From Schistosoma mansoni (lineage: Eukaryota > Platyhelminthes > Trematoda > Strigeidida > Schistosomatidae), in contig NC_031496.1 of assembly GCF_000237925.1 (NCBI RefSeq), positions 31,352,539-31,416,538 of the forward strand: a stretch of 64,000 nucleotides of DNA, read 5' to 3'. Made by a program: the position numbers and the translations under genes. Below the pieces are notes generated by a model that ran no database searches, had not been told where the DNA came from, and saw only the letters and a list, made by a program, of their open reading frames with translations. Positions 27,801 to 35,500 of this stretch are shown here, piece by piece (within the stretch, counting starts at the first letter, position 1; every line of letters begins with the position of its first letter).

Positions 27801-30800
27801 NNNNNNNNNNNNNNNNNNNNNNNNNNNNNNNNNNNNNNNNNNNNNNNNNNNNNNNNNNNNNNNNNNNNNNNNNNNNNNNNNNNNNNNNNNNNNNNNNNNN
27901 NNNNNNNNNNNNNNNNNNNNNNNNNNNNNNNNNNNNNNNNNNNNNNNNNNNNNNNNNNNNNNNNNNNNNNNNNNNNNNNNNNNNNNNNNNNNNNNNNNNN
28001 TGCTGAGGAGTCCCATAATAGGACGAAACGGCCGTCCAGTGTTTCCAGGTTTTCCATGGTGGTCTAGCTTCAATTGACTCACGCTTTCAACTATGATAAA
28101 TACTAAATCTCCACAAAACCCCTTCTATAATCATACAATAGGAAATATACACATTACATTGGTCAATAAATAGTCCTCAAAAGTTACCATTCACCATTCT
28201 CTTCGGGATATAACAATTATAAGCTCTAGTATCTTTATCAGAAATGAAGTTTTGTGGAGATTGTAGTAATTTAATAGTTGAATTCATGATTCGATTGAAG
28301 CTAGACCACCATGGAAAACATGGAAGCACTGGAAGATCGTTTCGTCCTATTATGGGACTCCTCAGCAGTGAGCACCTACGATCCCGCTCAGGTGATTCGA
28401 ACCCACGTTTTCCATGATGGTCTAGCTTTAATCGAATCATGAATTCAACAATTAAATTACTAGTATCTTTATTAAAGAAATTAGTAGTGGGATAGTGACT
28501 CATCAATAATGCTATATATGGGGGACCAGGGCATATCAAGTTGTGCTTATCACTAAGCTTGAAGATCGCTGATACAATTTCATGTGTGATCGTTGGTGAC
28601 CATTGCTAAAAAGACTTTTACGGAGATGAAAGCCCTACTCCTATTGTTTTATGGTGCTTTTTGCTAAAGCTAATCTTAAAACTTTGGTAAATCCCCGTAA
28701 AATAATTTACATAATTACAAAAATCACATATAAAACGTTTTTATTTTTTTTAATATCACAGACTTGTTAGTGTGTGCCGGATCAGATCGACGTTTATCCA
28801 TTTTAGACTTAAACTATGGAAAGGTTATTCAAGAAATTCAATCTGCTCATAATAAGTGTATTACAGGAATTGCATTAAATCAGGTAAACATCATATATTC
28901 ATTCAATAAACAATACTCCGCTTAGACTTTTACTAAATATTCTGTATCAAACTTTTTTCTTTGAGATCTGTCACTTGTGGAAAATGATCAGATCAGAAAG
29001 CATAGAATTTTCCATATTACCGAAACTAAGGTTCGGTATACCTATCTATTCTCAGGCTGTATTTGTTACCTTTACGAGGGTGGTCAGGTTTTCCTAACGT
29101 GATGAACCAACCAAATTGTTTTGGTTGGAACACTTTACCTTTTGATATATTAACCATATCACGAGAATCCACAGTTTAATGATGAAATTAAAAGCAAATT
29201 GTTCAAGTTCGAGAGGGACGTCGAGCTTCTTGTTGTGCTGGGCTGTAGTGGATTCAGATTGTTTTCCATGGATAAGGACATATTCATCGATCTTGTTTTC
29301 CTATAAATGGAAGTGTTTAGGTAAGGTGGTCAACTTGAAAAATACCACCTACTCATAGTCCTATAGTTTTACAAAGACGGCATGATACTTTGAAAATTAC
29401 AGAACTAAAAAAGTAAACACTACTTGCATATAGGTGGTGCATGATTAGCTTCAAAGAGCTATTCATGAAATTGTGCAGCTACGTTATCAATTGGGTTTCT
29501 GATTGAAATCCTCCAAAAATATATTTCCACTGTGTTGTCAACTGGAAGGTATTAACCAACCATACACTTTCAGTAAAACTTAAGTTCATTTTAACACTTT
29601 CTTATACTCTTATCAACAACGCTTCCTCACCAACTTCATTCTCTTCCACATATACAATCACTGCTCATAAATAGGGTTTGCGAACTATTATTCCTGATAC
29701 TTATGAATCACACTTCTAACAAAATACTGGAAACCTCAATGTTTCAGCTCCGAGCCAAATCAGATAACTGGTCGAAATTCAGTATATCTGAAACCCACCA
29801 TATCCCATTTTTATGTGGCTAATTGACTCTATTTATATCACTGCCGACCCTATTATTCTTTGCTAATTTTTTTATTTCTCATAAACTAAATCTGTATAAA
29901 TCTCATATTTAGGGATCGTTATATTCAAGCTTTAATGACTCAATACAAAATACTATAACACTTGGTACAGGATATACAGTATATGCAACAGTAGCACCAA
30001 AAGATTGTATACAAATATGGGACCTTAGAGAAAGTCGATATCCTGTATTGAAATTGGCAAAATTTTCATCTGAAATATATTCAAGTGGATCAAGTAGAAA
30101 TGCTCTTATTCCACCTGTAACAGCAGTATTTAGTCCATGTGGAACAAAATTGTTAGTAGGAGGTACAATAGATGTTAATCAATCATCACCTGTTATATAT
30201 GATGTACGAAAAGCTTGTTCACATCCCCTAGCCATATTAAACCATGAAATACGAACGAATAATAGCCCAGCTACTGTAGTGGATTGGCATCCGTCAAAGC
30301 CTGAGGTAAGAGTTTATAATTAATAATCATATTGAAATCTTCGTGTATTTTTATTTAAAAACATTGATAAACACTGAAATTTCTAAATCTTAACACTTTA
30401 CGATATTTTTGTTTGTGTTTTGTTTCCTGAGCTAACATAGCTTAGAAGCTTGTACTGATGATGTCGTTCAGAAGGACGATGAAAGCTCCACGACCAAACC
30501 ATCCAGCTCAGAGAACAAACCAACATCAAAACTAACATAGCTTAATTGTTAGGCTTGAGAGTCTACTTCATGTAGAAGTGAGCTTTCCAGTTATTCCATT
30601 AGTATTACATCAGTTTGTTCTGATGGGCTTGTTTGTAGTCACCTGTCTTCGTATATTTTGTTGTCACCATCCATTTTGGCATTTACGTTGATTTTCTTTG
30701 TCAGTTAACGTCCACACTAGTGGCTTAGTGGTTAGAATGTTAAATTTTTAACCATTTATTTGCAGGTTCGAACCCCGCTTCACCTAATTCGATCTAAACA

Positions 30801-31853
30801 ACCTATTAGTAATATTATTTCTCACATTTAGAATGTAACTCGAAACCAACTTAACGAATTTTCACTCGTATTTGAGTTATCTTCTTCGTTGCGATTGACT
30901 GATGAGCTTATAGCCTCGCTCTATGTCAGCGTGCTTGATAATTTAGCTCAACACCATGCTTCGAGAAATTCCCTGATATGATCAATCAGTCATGAGGCCT
31001 GAAGTCAACCCACAAAGACAGTCTACATATATACCGAAATGGGTGGTGACAACAAAATATACGAAGACAGGTGACTACAAACAAGCCCATCAGAACAAAC
31101 TGGATGTAATACTAATGAAATAACTGGAGAGCTCACTTCTCTATGAAGTAAACTCTGAAGATACTGAGAATGACGACTTAACAATCAAACCATGTAGTGC
31201 TTCCAAGTTTTCAATGGTGCTCTAACATTGATCGATTCATGATCTCAATCAAAACTTAACGATCTCCACAACCCTATACTGTCAAACCATGTAGTCCAGT
31301 GAACATAAAACCACCATAAGCACCCACCCCTCCATCGCTTCATTTTCCAACAATACTTATTAGTACATTTGTCTGATGATAACAACTACTTACTGTATAT
31401 TTTGAAAATTATTACGAATCACTTCTATGAAGACTATTTTACATCATGAGTTAAAGGAAACAATCATCTGAGCTTACAGTACTATGAAAACTTAAGTTGT
31501 CTATTAGGAAAAAGCATGTTTTGAATTCCGATTTAATTTACTCCTATAATACGGTTCTTAGAACAGTGAGATTAACTCAATACAGAAAACCACATACTTA
31601 CAAAACCGTCTCCTCACACAATTACATTGAAATACTGATTACTACTAAGTTCTTAAGTTCCTCACCTGTTTGAAGGTATCGTTAGTTGGAGCACTACGAA
31701 GAAGAAAAACAGGCTTAGAAAAACAAATGTATTATCATAATTTAGCATAAATTGTGGTCTTTTCTTTTTTGTCCATAGGTATCTACTGGATCTCATGATG
31801 GTATACTCTCAATCTACGGAATTCATAGAACACAAACCAAATATACCACATAA
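12474..31853 (+). CDS. WDR27: WD repeat-containing protein 27 homolog (multi-exon, partly hidden by gaps)
   Basis: WD40 scaffold protein. Exons placed by splice sites, phase and match to the WDR27 pattern: 12474-12621 (tentative first exon), 12710-12951, 12982-13212, 13285-13357, 13393-13522, 14851-15014 (donor could be 15010), 15190-? (end unresolved), 16635-16811, 18995-19075, 21426-21532, 23655-23986, 26339-26487, 28762-28883, 29913-30305, 31779-31853 (TAA). Diagnostic blocks: IKSSGYAKQEPM, then LRGHLGPILWASWSTD and SDRTARIW (blade), NFYYMDSFVYL, LLVCAGSDRRLSILDLN, DCIQIWDLRESRYP, VFSPCGTKLLVGG, VVDWHPSKPE and the last strand STGSHDGILSIYG. Phases do not close between 15190 and 16635, nor between 26487 (phase 2) and 28762 (needs phase 1), so short exons are missing, perhaps in the N gaps. 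About 806 residues are placed, near the human length. Early introns are tiny (30, 72 and 35 nt); later ones are filled with SINEs and LINEs. The first exon is the weakest call. Confidence 0.85.
14090..14290 (+). mobile_element. Possible LTR fossil in a WDR27 intron
   Basis: Has a polyadenylation-like 'attaaataaact' followed by 'aatccgtgtttggtttct', a layout seen at LTR ends. No partner copy or internal region is recognised, so the call is weak. Confidence 0.2.
15596..15795. other. Assembly gap (200 N) in a WDR27 intron
   Basis: Round-length run of N. It lies where the exon phases of WDR27 do not join, so it may conceal coding sequence. Confidence 0.99.
17430..17800 (+). mobile_element. Possible LTR fossil in a WDR27 intron
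   Basis: Shares an ordered, diverged match with 20880-21210 ('ttggatgattacctgtcctg' against 'ttggataattatcgatcttg', then an aligned 'cagaac' block). It ends with a promoter/polyA-like stretch. Two dispersed copies of this size suggest LTRs, but no internal genes are seen. Old. Confidence 0.3.
17868..18388 (-). mobile_element. 3' fragment of an RTE-like LINE
   Basis: Carries the 3' UTR block 'cagtcagtcacaacgtagaa' and the C-terminal coding block ([34 protein letters not shown]). It is the same subfamily as 32466-33411 and related to 48707-52619. 5' truncated at about 18388. Confidence 0.8.
19323..19546. mobile_element. Fold-back SINE (family A) with hammerhead in one arm
   Basis: Starts GAAGGGGTTTTGTGGAGATT and ends with the reverse complement (AATCTCCACAAAACCCCTTC), giving arms of about 60 bp. 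The body is the SINE in minus orientation up to its B box (gattcgaaccc at about 19485-19495). There it switches to the plus-orientation SINE tail (attgactcatgatttcaac). The same switch point is used at 28232-28470. Confidence 0.75.
19409..19459 (-). ncRNA. Hammerhead ribozyme motif (family A), conserved core strands present
   Basis: On the minus strand: GCACTG, then CCA, then CTGAGGA; a GTCC/GGAC stem with loop CATAATA; GAAAC; GGCC; GTC; CAGTGC. Helix I (GCACTG/CAGTGC) pairs fully. The CCA between helix I and the core is an insertion relative to other copies and may weaken the fold. Helix III is only two pairs plus a tetraloop, as in known schistosome hammerheads. Activity is an inference. 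Confidence 0.6.
19560..19925 (+). mobile_element. tRNA-derived SINE family A, full-length copy
   Basis: Full layout in plus orientation: leader, A box (TGGTCTATCGG near 19741), B box (GTTCGAATC near 19788), hammerhead region (CTGAGGA at 19829-19835, GACGAAAC near 19848) and tail (CCAGGTTTTCCCTGGTGGTC onward). The cleavage triplet region is mutated (GCTGTTC). Lies 14 bp after the fold-back copy, in a WDR27 intron. Confidence 0.75.
20880..21210 (+). mobile_element. Possible LTR fossil, partner of 17430-17800
   Basis: Diverged match to 17430-17800, same orientation, just upstream of the WDR27 exon at 21426-21532. Only LTR-like sequence is visible. Confidence 0.3.
21760..21950 (+). mobile_element. 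Old tRNA-like SINE, relative of family A
   Basis: A-box-like GGCTCAATTGTC and B-box-like GTTCAATTCCC are followed by 'ccccactgctgaaaagaccc', which aligns with the hammerhead zone of family A, and by a tail 'caggttttcaataactgtcc'. The ribozyme core is lost. Confidence 0.55.
22455..22670 (+). pseudogene. Old 3' fragment of an RTE-like LINE
   Basis: Degenerate coding remains of the C-terminal block (CAGCCAAACCAAGACCTG, GTCAGTGACTGTTAGACTGG, GGACAACTGTGATCAGTGG-like), matching the end of the LINE at 48707-52619. Many changes; WDR27 intron. Confidence 0.55.
23100..23225 (-). mobile_element. 5' leader fragment of the L1-type RTE LINE
   Basis: Matches the 5' end of the LINE at 2523-5797 (leader at 5690-5797; 'gttgctgaccccatacccaa', 'ggtcttgggaccggtagtaa'). 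Isolated piece in a WDR27 intron. Confidence 0.6.
23330..23440 (+). repeat. Degenerate Sm-alpha fragment
   Basis: Recognisable by B-box-like ACTGGGTTGCGTCCC, 'caggcacatgcagctgacat' and 'ggaatccactgctaac', in the order found in the Sm-alpha unit. The ribozyme core is destroyed. Confidence 0.55.
24591..25106 (-). mobile_element. SINE-like repeat family C, near full length
   Basis: On the minus strand the repeat starts at a 'ccaaatgccctggtacggcc' head (about 25106). It runs about 520 bp through 'ggagagtccgctctcc' and 'cgaaaagcgaacgtccg', and ends in 'tgtttaaataaataaataa'. Five further near-complete or nested copies lie at 34556-35092, 42879-43408 and in the nest 47662-53171. No coding capacity. 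Its tail matches the 3' end of the LINE at 45735-46946. Confidence 0.8.
25600..25720 (-). repeat. Head fragment of Sm-alpha
   Basis: Reverse complement of the Sm-alpha head ('tgcttgtgaattaaggctat', 'cagtatgcacatatgccaat', 'cagtcctaacacatcgatgg'). No ribozyme part. Confidence 0.55.
26060..26272 (+). repeat. Sm-alpha unit, 3' two-thirds, with decayed hammerhead
   Basis: B box GGTTCGAATCCC near 26145, 'gatgcaggtacatccagctg', then a hammerhead zone reading CTGACCAGTCCCAAATAAGATGAAG, where both core strands are altered. It ends with 'tatccatctttgctta'. Confidence 0.7.
26557..26777 (-). mobile_element. SINE family A copy running into an assembly gap
   Basis: Starts with the GAAGGGGTTTTGTGGAGATT end, carries the tail and the hammerhead on the minus strand (TTGAGGA, GACGAAAC, GTCCAGTGC; first core base T), then the B and A boxes, and stops at the N run at 26778. 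Confidence 0.7.
26778..27006. other. Assembly gap (229 N)
   Basis: Begins inside a SINE copy. WDR27 exon phases do not join between 26487 and 28762, so one short exon may be hidden here or in the gap at 27801-28000. Confidence 0.99.
27007..27185 (+). mobile_element. Old tRNA-like SINE relative of family A
   Basis: B-box-like GGTTCAGTCCC, 'ggagccccatgctaggaaga' in place of the hammerhead stem, and a tail 'ctggttttcaatggttgtct'. No intact ribozyme core. Confidence 0.5.
27773..28000. repeat. (TA)n microsatellite followed by assembly gap 27801-28000
   Basis: Alternating TA from about 27773 to 27800, then 200 N. The repeat is the likely cause of the gap. Confidence 0.9.
28001..28045 (+). ncRNA. 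Hammerhead ribozyme motif with unbroken visible core
   Basis: CTGAGGA at 28003-28009, GTCC/GGAC stem, GAAAC at 28025-28029, GTC at 28034-28036, then CAGTG. All core residues that can be seen match the hammerhead consensus. The 5' strand of helix I is lost in the gap apart from TG. It lies in a WDR27 intron in the sense orientation. Confidence 0.6.
28001..28127 (+). mobile_element. SINE family A 3' part, emerging from the gap
   Basis: Begins inside the hammerhead and carries the full tail to the CCACAAAACCCCTTCT end at about 28127. Confidence 0.75.
28128..28215 (-). mobile_element. Small LTR fossil fragment
   Basis: Matches 301-375 ('caataggaaata', 'acattacattggtcaataaa'). Same LTR family as 1-375 and 44350-44790. 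Confidence 0.5.
28232..28470. mobile_element. Fold-back SINE (family A)
   Basis: Arms: 'gttgaattcatgattcgatt' near 28276 and 'aatcgaatcatgaattcaac' near 28431. The body is the SINE in minus orientation with a hammerhead (CTGAGGA, GACGAAAC, altered cleavage region TTC). The switch to the other arm comes directly after the B box ('gattcgaaccca' to 'cgttttccatgatggtct'), as in 19323-19546. Confidence 0.7.
30447..30515 (+). ncRNA. Minimal Penelope-type hammerhead motif
   Basis: CTGATGA at 30455-30461, a six-pair stem GTCGTT/GACGAT, GAAA at 30481-30484, then GCTC with the cut expected after 30488. Helix III would be only AG/CU with no loop, the layout known for Penelope-like retroelement hammerheads that act as dimers. 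Helix I pairs TTGT with ACGA, with one mismatch next to the core. Related copies: 56765-56830 and 60215-60285. No Penelope reverse transcriptase is seen in the window. Confidence 0.5.
30546..31188. mobile_element. Fold-back element with long inverted arms, holding a tRNA-like SINE head
   Basis: Left arm about 30546-30676 and right arm about 31033-31188 are inverted copies ('cagtttgttctgatgggctt' and 'aagcccatcagaacaaactg'; 'gtcacctgtcttcgtatatt' and 'aatatacgaagacaggtgac'). Between them, 30716-30790 has a tRNA-like A box (TGGCTTAGTGG) and B box (GGTTCGAACCCC). No transposase. In the last intron of WDR27. Confidence 0.65.
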
Positions 31854-31892
31854 TTCACGAACTCTTATTACCAATGTTTTATAAAAGTGTTA

Positions 31893-31898
31893 AATAAA
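31893..31898 (+). promoter_or_regulatory. Candidate polyadenylation signal of WDR27
   Basis: AATAAA 40 bp after the stop codon at 31851-31853. Confidence 0.5.
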
Positions 31899-32145
31899 TA
31901 CCTTTTCAGATCGAAATATATGTATATATGTATCATATTCATTGTCGAATGCATAAAAATTGACTTGATCTTATATTGATTTTAGGTAATCATCAACATT
32001 CGATAACCATAGTTCAGCACACAAATGATAGTACTCTTTGTATGTTGACTAGTTCTTATGTGCTACATAGTTGTGTTGTACACTTTCACAGCATGTACGC
32101 TCTTGTAGATGAATATCGAAAAATATATTATTTCCTGAATATTTT

Positions 32146-32465
32146 ATTAGCAAAGATGGATAGTGGCTAGCAGTAGAATCCAGGACACCCGTTTCGTCCT
32201 ATCTGAGACTCGTCATCTGGATGTACCTGCATCACAGAATTGATGTTTACTCCAAACCCAGTACCGTTAGCTTCAAACGCTATCGTCTTATCCACCTAGC
32301 CACTAGCTTGTGTAATGGGGTGAACTTTTAATTCATTTTTGTATTAGTTGTTTAAATATTCCCATGGACGTTTAGGACTGTAACTGATCAATCTCAAATT
32401 GGTATATGTGCATCCTGTGCGGATCGCTTCGATATTGCCTGAAGTCACAAGCATTATAAGCAAAG
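32146..32465 (-). repeat. Sm-alpha hammerhead repeat, near full-length unit
   Basis: On the minus strand it reads from a head 'cttataatgcttgtgacttc' to the terminal block 'actatccatctttgct'. The tRNA-like B box is altered (GGTTTGGAG). The hammerhead at about 32180-32230 has helix I ATCCAG/CTGGAT, ATGACGA (first core base A instead of C), CGAAAC and GTC. One core base away from the canonical ribozyme. Confidence 0.75.
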
Positions 32466-33411
32466 TCAGTTAGTCACAACGTAGAACTTCGTACGTACGT
32501 ACATCAGTTCGAGTTGCAATACCACATTAGCACAGAGATGCAGTTGTCGATTCAAATCCCATAGTAGTAGAAGTAGTAAGAGTATAAGCATTATGTGAAA
32601 GATTAGGGTTTGAAGATGTTATTGAAGGAATATAATCCAATGAAATAAATCTGGAATGAGAAAAAGGATACGGACATGAAGAATTCAGAAGATTATAATT
32701 TGGTAGAACACAAAGAGTGGATGCACCTTCGCCATTCCAAACGATCTTGAGGCATGTCATTTAAGGTCTCTAACCATCGATTGCTATCATCTCGCGAATC
32801 CCAACCAGGTAGTCTATACCTACCAGCATGGCTCAGTCCACTTGTCAGTGCAACGTTTTGGTCTGACCGCCGCTAGCTTTCTTCCAACCTACTCCTACAC
32901 CATGAAATATTGCACGTCGTGGCAGTCGGTGGTTGGGCATACGTAACACATGTCCCAGCCATCTCAACTGATGAAGCTTCACTACTCCATCAGTCGATTT
33001 GCCATCTTTACCTAGTACCCGTTTCCGAAGACACCTATGATTGAATACTAGTAGCCTACGAATATCCTCTACTCTTACCGGCCATGTTTCACTGCCATTA
33101 AGTAGAACGGAACGAACTGCTGCACAGTAAACCCGTCCCTTGGTTGCTAGACGGATATCTCGCCTGCGCCATAAATGACGCAACTTGGCGAAAGCTAGAC
33201 GAGCCTTCTGTATCCGTGCTGAAATTTCGTCACACACCGGACCACAAGGGCTGATGAGACTTCCAAGATAAGTGAAGCGGTTAACACGCTCAACTACTTC
33301 ACTCCCTATCATTAGTTCAGGTGTCGATGCAACCCAATCCTGAAATAACATTTTGCACTTCGAGGGGGAGAATCGCATTCCGAACATGCCTGCATAGTTG
33401 CTTATAGTGGT
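32466..33411 (-). pseudogene. 5'-truncated RTE-like LINE (3' part of ORF and 3' UTR)
   Basis: Codes for the C-terminal part of the reverse transcriptase ([53 protein letters not shown]) and then the 3' UTR. The closest full relative here is 48707-52619; the 3' UTR is the type at 17868-18388. It abuts the Sm-alpha unit at 32465. Confidence 0.85.
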
Positions 33412-33944
33412 CAGAAGAAGCAGATATGTAGTTGGTATTCATCACTGAATGATTTCAATTGAAAAGTATTATATTATTACAAGATAGCTATTCAGAACTA
33501 TTCAGTTTTGTTAGTGGTACCATCAAGTAAGATCAATCAGTAACGTATACTGTGAGTTAAAACAGTCTCTATAAAATCCACTCCAATTAAACAAAAAAAT
33601 ATGTCATTATGCATTGATAATTATTTACATTCATACACACTGTTAGAAGTAATCACAATAATAATTACACAGTGATGTCAAGTAATTCAATTCACTAGAA
33701 TAATGACACAAATGATACACGATACAAATAATGGCTTCTTCTTTTCTCCTGTTCATTGAATGGAAAGTCAGTAACTGAGTTAACCAACTTTAGATTTTTT
33801 TCGTCCAAATGAAAATAATGGGTTTTGTGATTTACGCTGAAATGGGAAGTATAACAATTAGATGATACAAAGTGTACTTCTATATGGATGGATTGTTTAC
33901 AATAATAAGAACGGTACTTTTTGTCTGTTTTTTTTTCAGAAAGG

Positions 33945-34055
33945 GTTTTGTGGAGATTTAGTATTTTTTGATAGTTGAAAGCGTGAATCAATTGAAGCTA
34001 GACCACCAGGGAAAACTTGGAAGCACTGGACAGTCGTTTCGTCCCATTGTTTTTT
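33945..34055 (-). mobile_element. SINE family A tail fragment
   Basis: Starts AAGGGTTTTGTGGAGATTT, runs through the tail to the second core strand (GGGACGAAACGACTGTCC on the minus strand) and stops. No first core strand. Confidence 0.65.
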
Positions 34056-34257
34056 TCCACTATATATACACTATAATCTAAACAAACGGTATATATTTTT
34101 TTCATATTTACCAGTTTACCAGTTATTTACCACAGCTAATTTGAGATTTTGGTACCATTGTCATTTATCATTCAAATGGCTTAATCACCAAGCTTTCATT
34201 CTCCTTGTAAATCACATCATTAACAATGAATTCAATAGAATATGAGCTATTACCAGT

Positions 34258-34555
34258 AGAGGTGGTCAGTGTATGACATGGTGTCGTGGTATGAAAGAAA
34301 GCTGCAAAGGGCTAGCTTCTGTGGGTCTTTCACGACTACCTGGCTGGGGTCTGAGAGATGGTGTTACACAGTGGCTAGAGACGTTATCAGATATGGCTCA
34401 GAATAGAAGCCAGTGGCGATCCTGTTGTAACCTTCTTTTACTTTCTTCATAAAGAATGGTTGTAACTTCCTTAACGGAAAGAGTCTTCTGGTTGTACATT
34501 TAGTTCCCCCCATCATTACTCTTCTCTTTTTTCTCACCCTATTTCTTTTCTCTTA
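34258..34555 (+). pseudogene. 3' fragment of an L3-type LINE, fused to SINE family C
   Basis: Matches the end of the LINE at 45735-46946: coding block ([21 protein letters not shown]) and 3' UTR ('gaaagagtcttctggttgta'). At about 34555 it passes directly into the head of the family C repeat. Confidence 0.75.
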
Positions 34556-35092
34556 CATATGCCCCCAAATGCCCTGGTACGGCCGAGAGTGGGGAGAGTC
34601 CGCTCTACCTCTCCAAATGCTCTCACATGGCCACAAGTATATAGCCTCTGCCATGGAAGTCCTACTCACTGCCTTCTCGTGGCACCGGTGTTGTTTACGA
34701 AATTGAGAGGACGAAAAGCGAATGTCCGGCGCTTTAACCGGGTTGGTGGACACGGAAAATCCACCTAGGGGAGTTGGAAAACCCTGATTCCAAACCAATG
34801 GTGCACATGGGCTCCACTATCCTGAAGGAACAAAAGGCGTATGAATCAATCGTTGGTCACCGGCTAACATGGGACTGAATCTCCTCACGATGCTCCACTG
34901 CCTTGTGGATCAGACCTTTAGGTCGAAGGCTTGGGGTGTGGCCCCCTAAGAAAGCCGCCTGCTTCAGTTTGGGCACCTGGGCAGTATCACAGCCCTCACA
35001 CAAATCAAATGAGATTTGTGCGGTGCATATATATATCTGGTGCTTCTTGTACCAATATCTATGTGTTTAAATAAATGAATAAATAAATTTTC
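34556..35092 (+). mobile_element. SINE-like repeat family C, full length
   Basis: From 'gcccccaaatgccctggtac' to a (AATA)n tail at about 35070-35092. Joined at its 5' end to L3-type LINE sequence with no intervening bases. Confidence 0.8.
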
Positions 35093-35500
35093 CTAAGTTA
35101 TACTAAACACTAAGAAACAGGTATATCAAAAGTGTGTTTATCCCAGGTGAAATATCAATTCATTAACTGACTGACAACTTTGACAAACATTTTTATTCTT
35201 TAGGTTTTAGTATCATTTTGTTAGTATGTATGTAGTTTTGTGTACTCTGCTAAGATTGCTGTCAATGAACTCCTACTATCCCTTACTCTTCTCTTCTACC
35301 TTCAGTACATAAGTAACTTATTCTAATGCTAACTTTCATGTTCAATGTTATTTCTGGAATTCACGTGTATGATCATTATCAGAACATAATATATTCTATA
35401 ACCATAAGCAATGTTACGAATTGCCAGAATAGCCTTTCATATCAAAAAAAGGACGTAACAACAACTGGATAAACGAACGTTGATTATATTATGAACTAAA

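Noticed and set aside
30716-30790. tRNA gene
   Set aside because: A and B boxes are present but no cloverleaf with a proper acceptor stem is apparent; it lies inside an inverted-arm repeat, so it is a SINE-like head.
31976-32170. Open stretch of 64 codons after WDR27
   Set aside because: It runs into the Sm-alpha repeat, shows no family signature and has no splice context.
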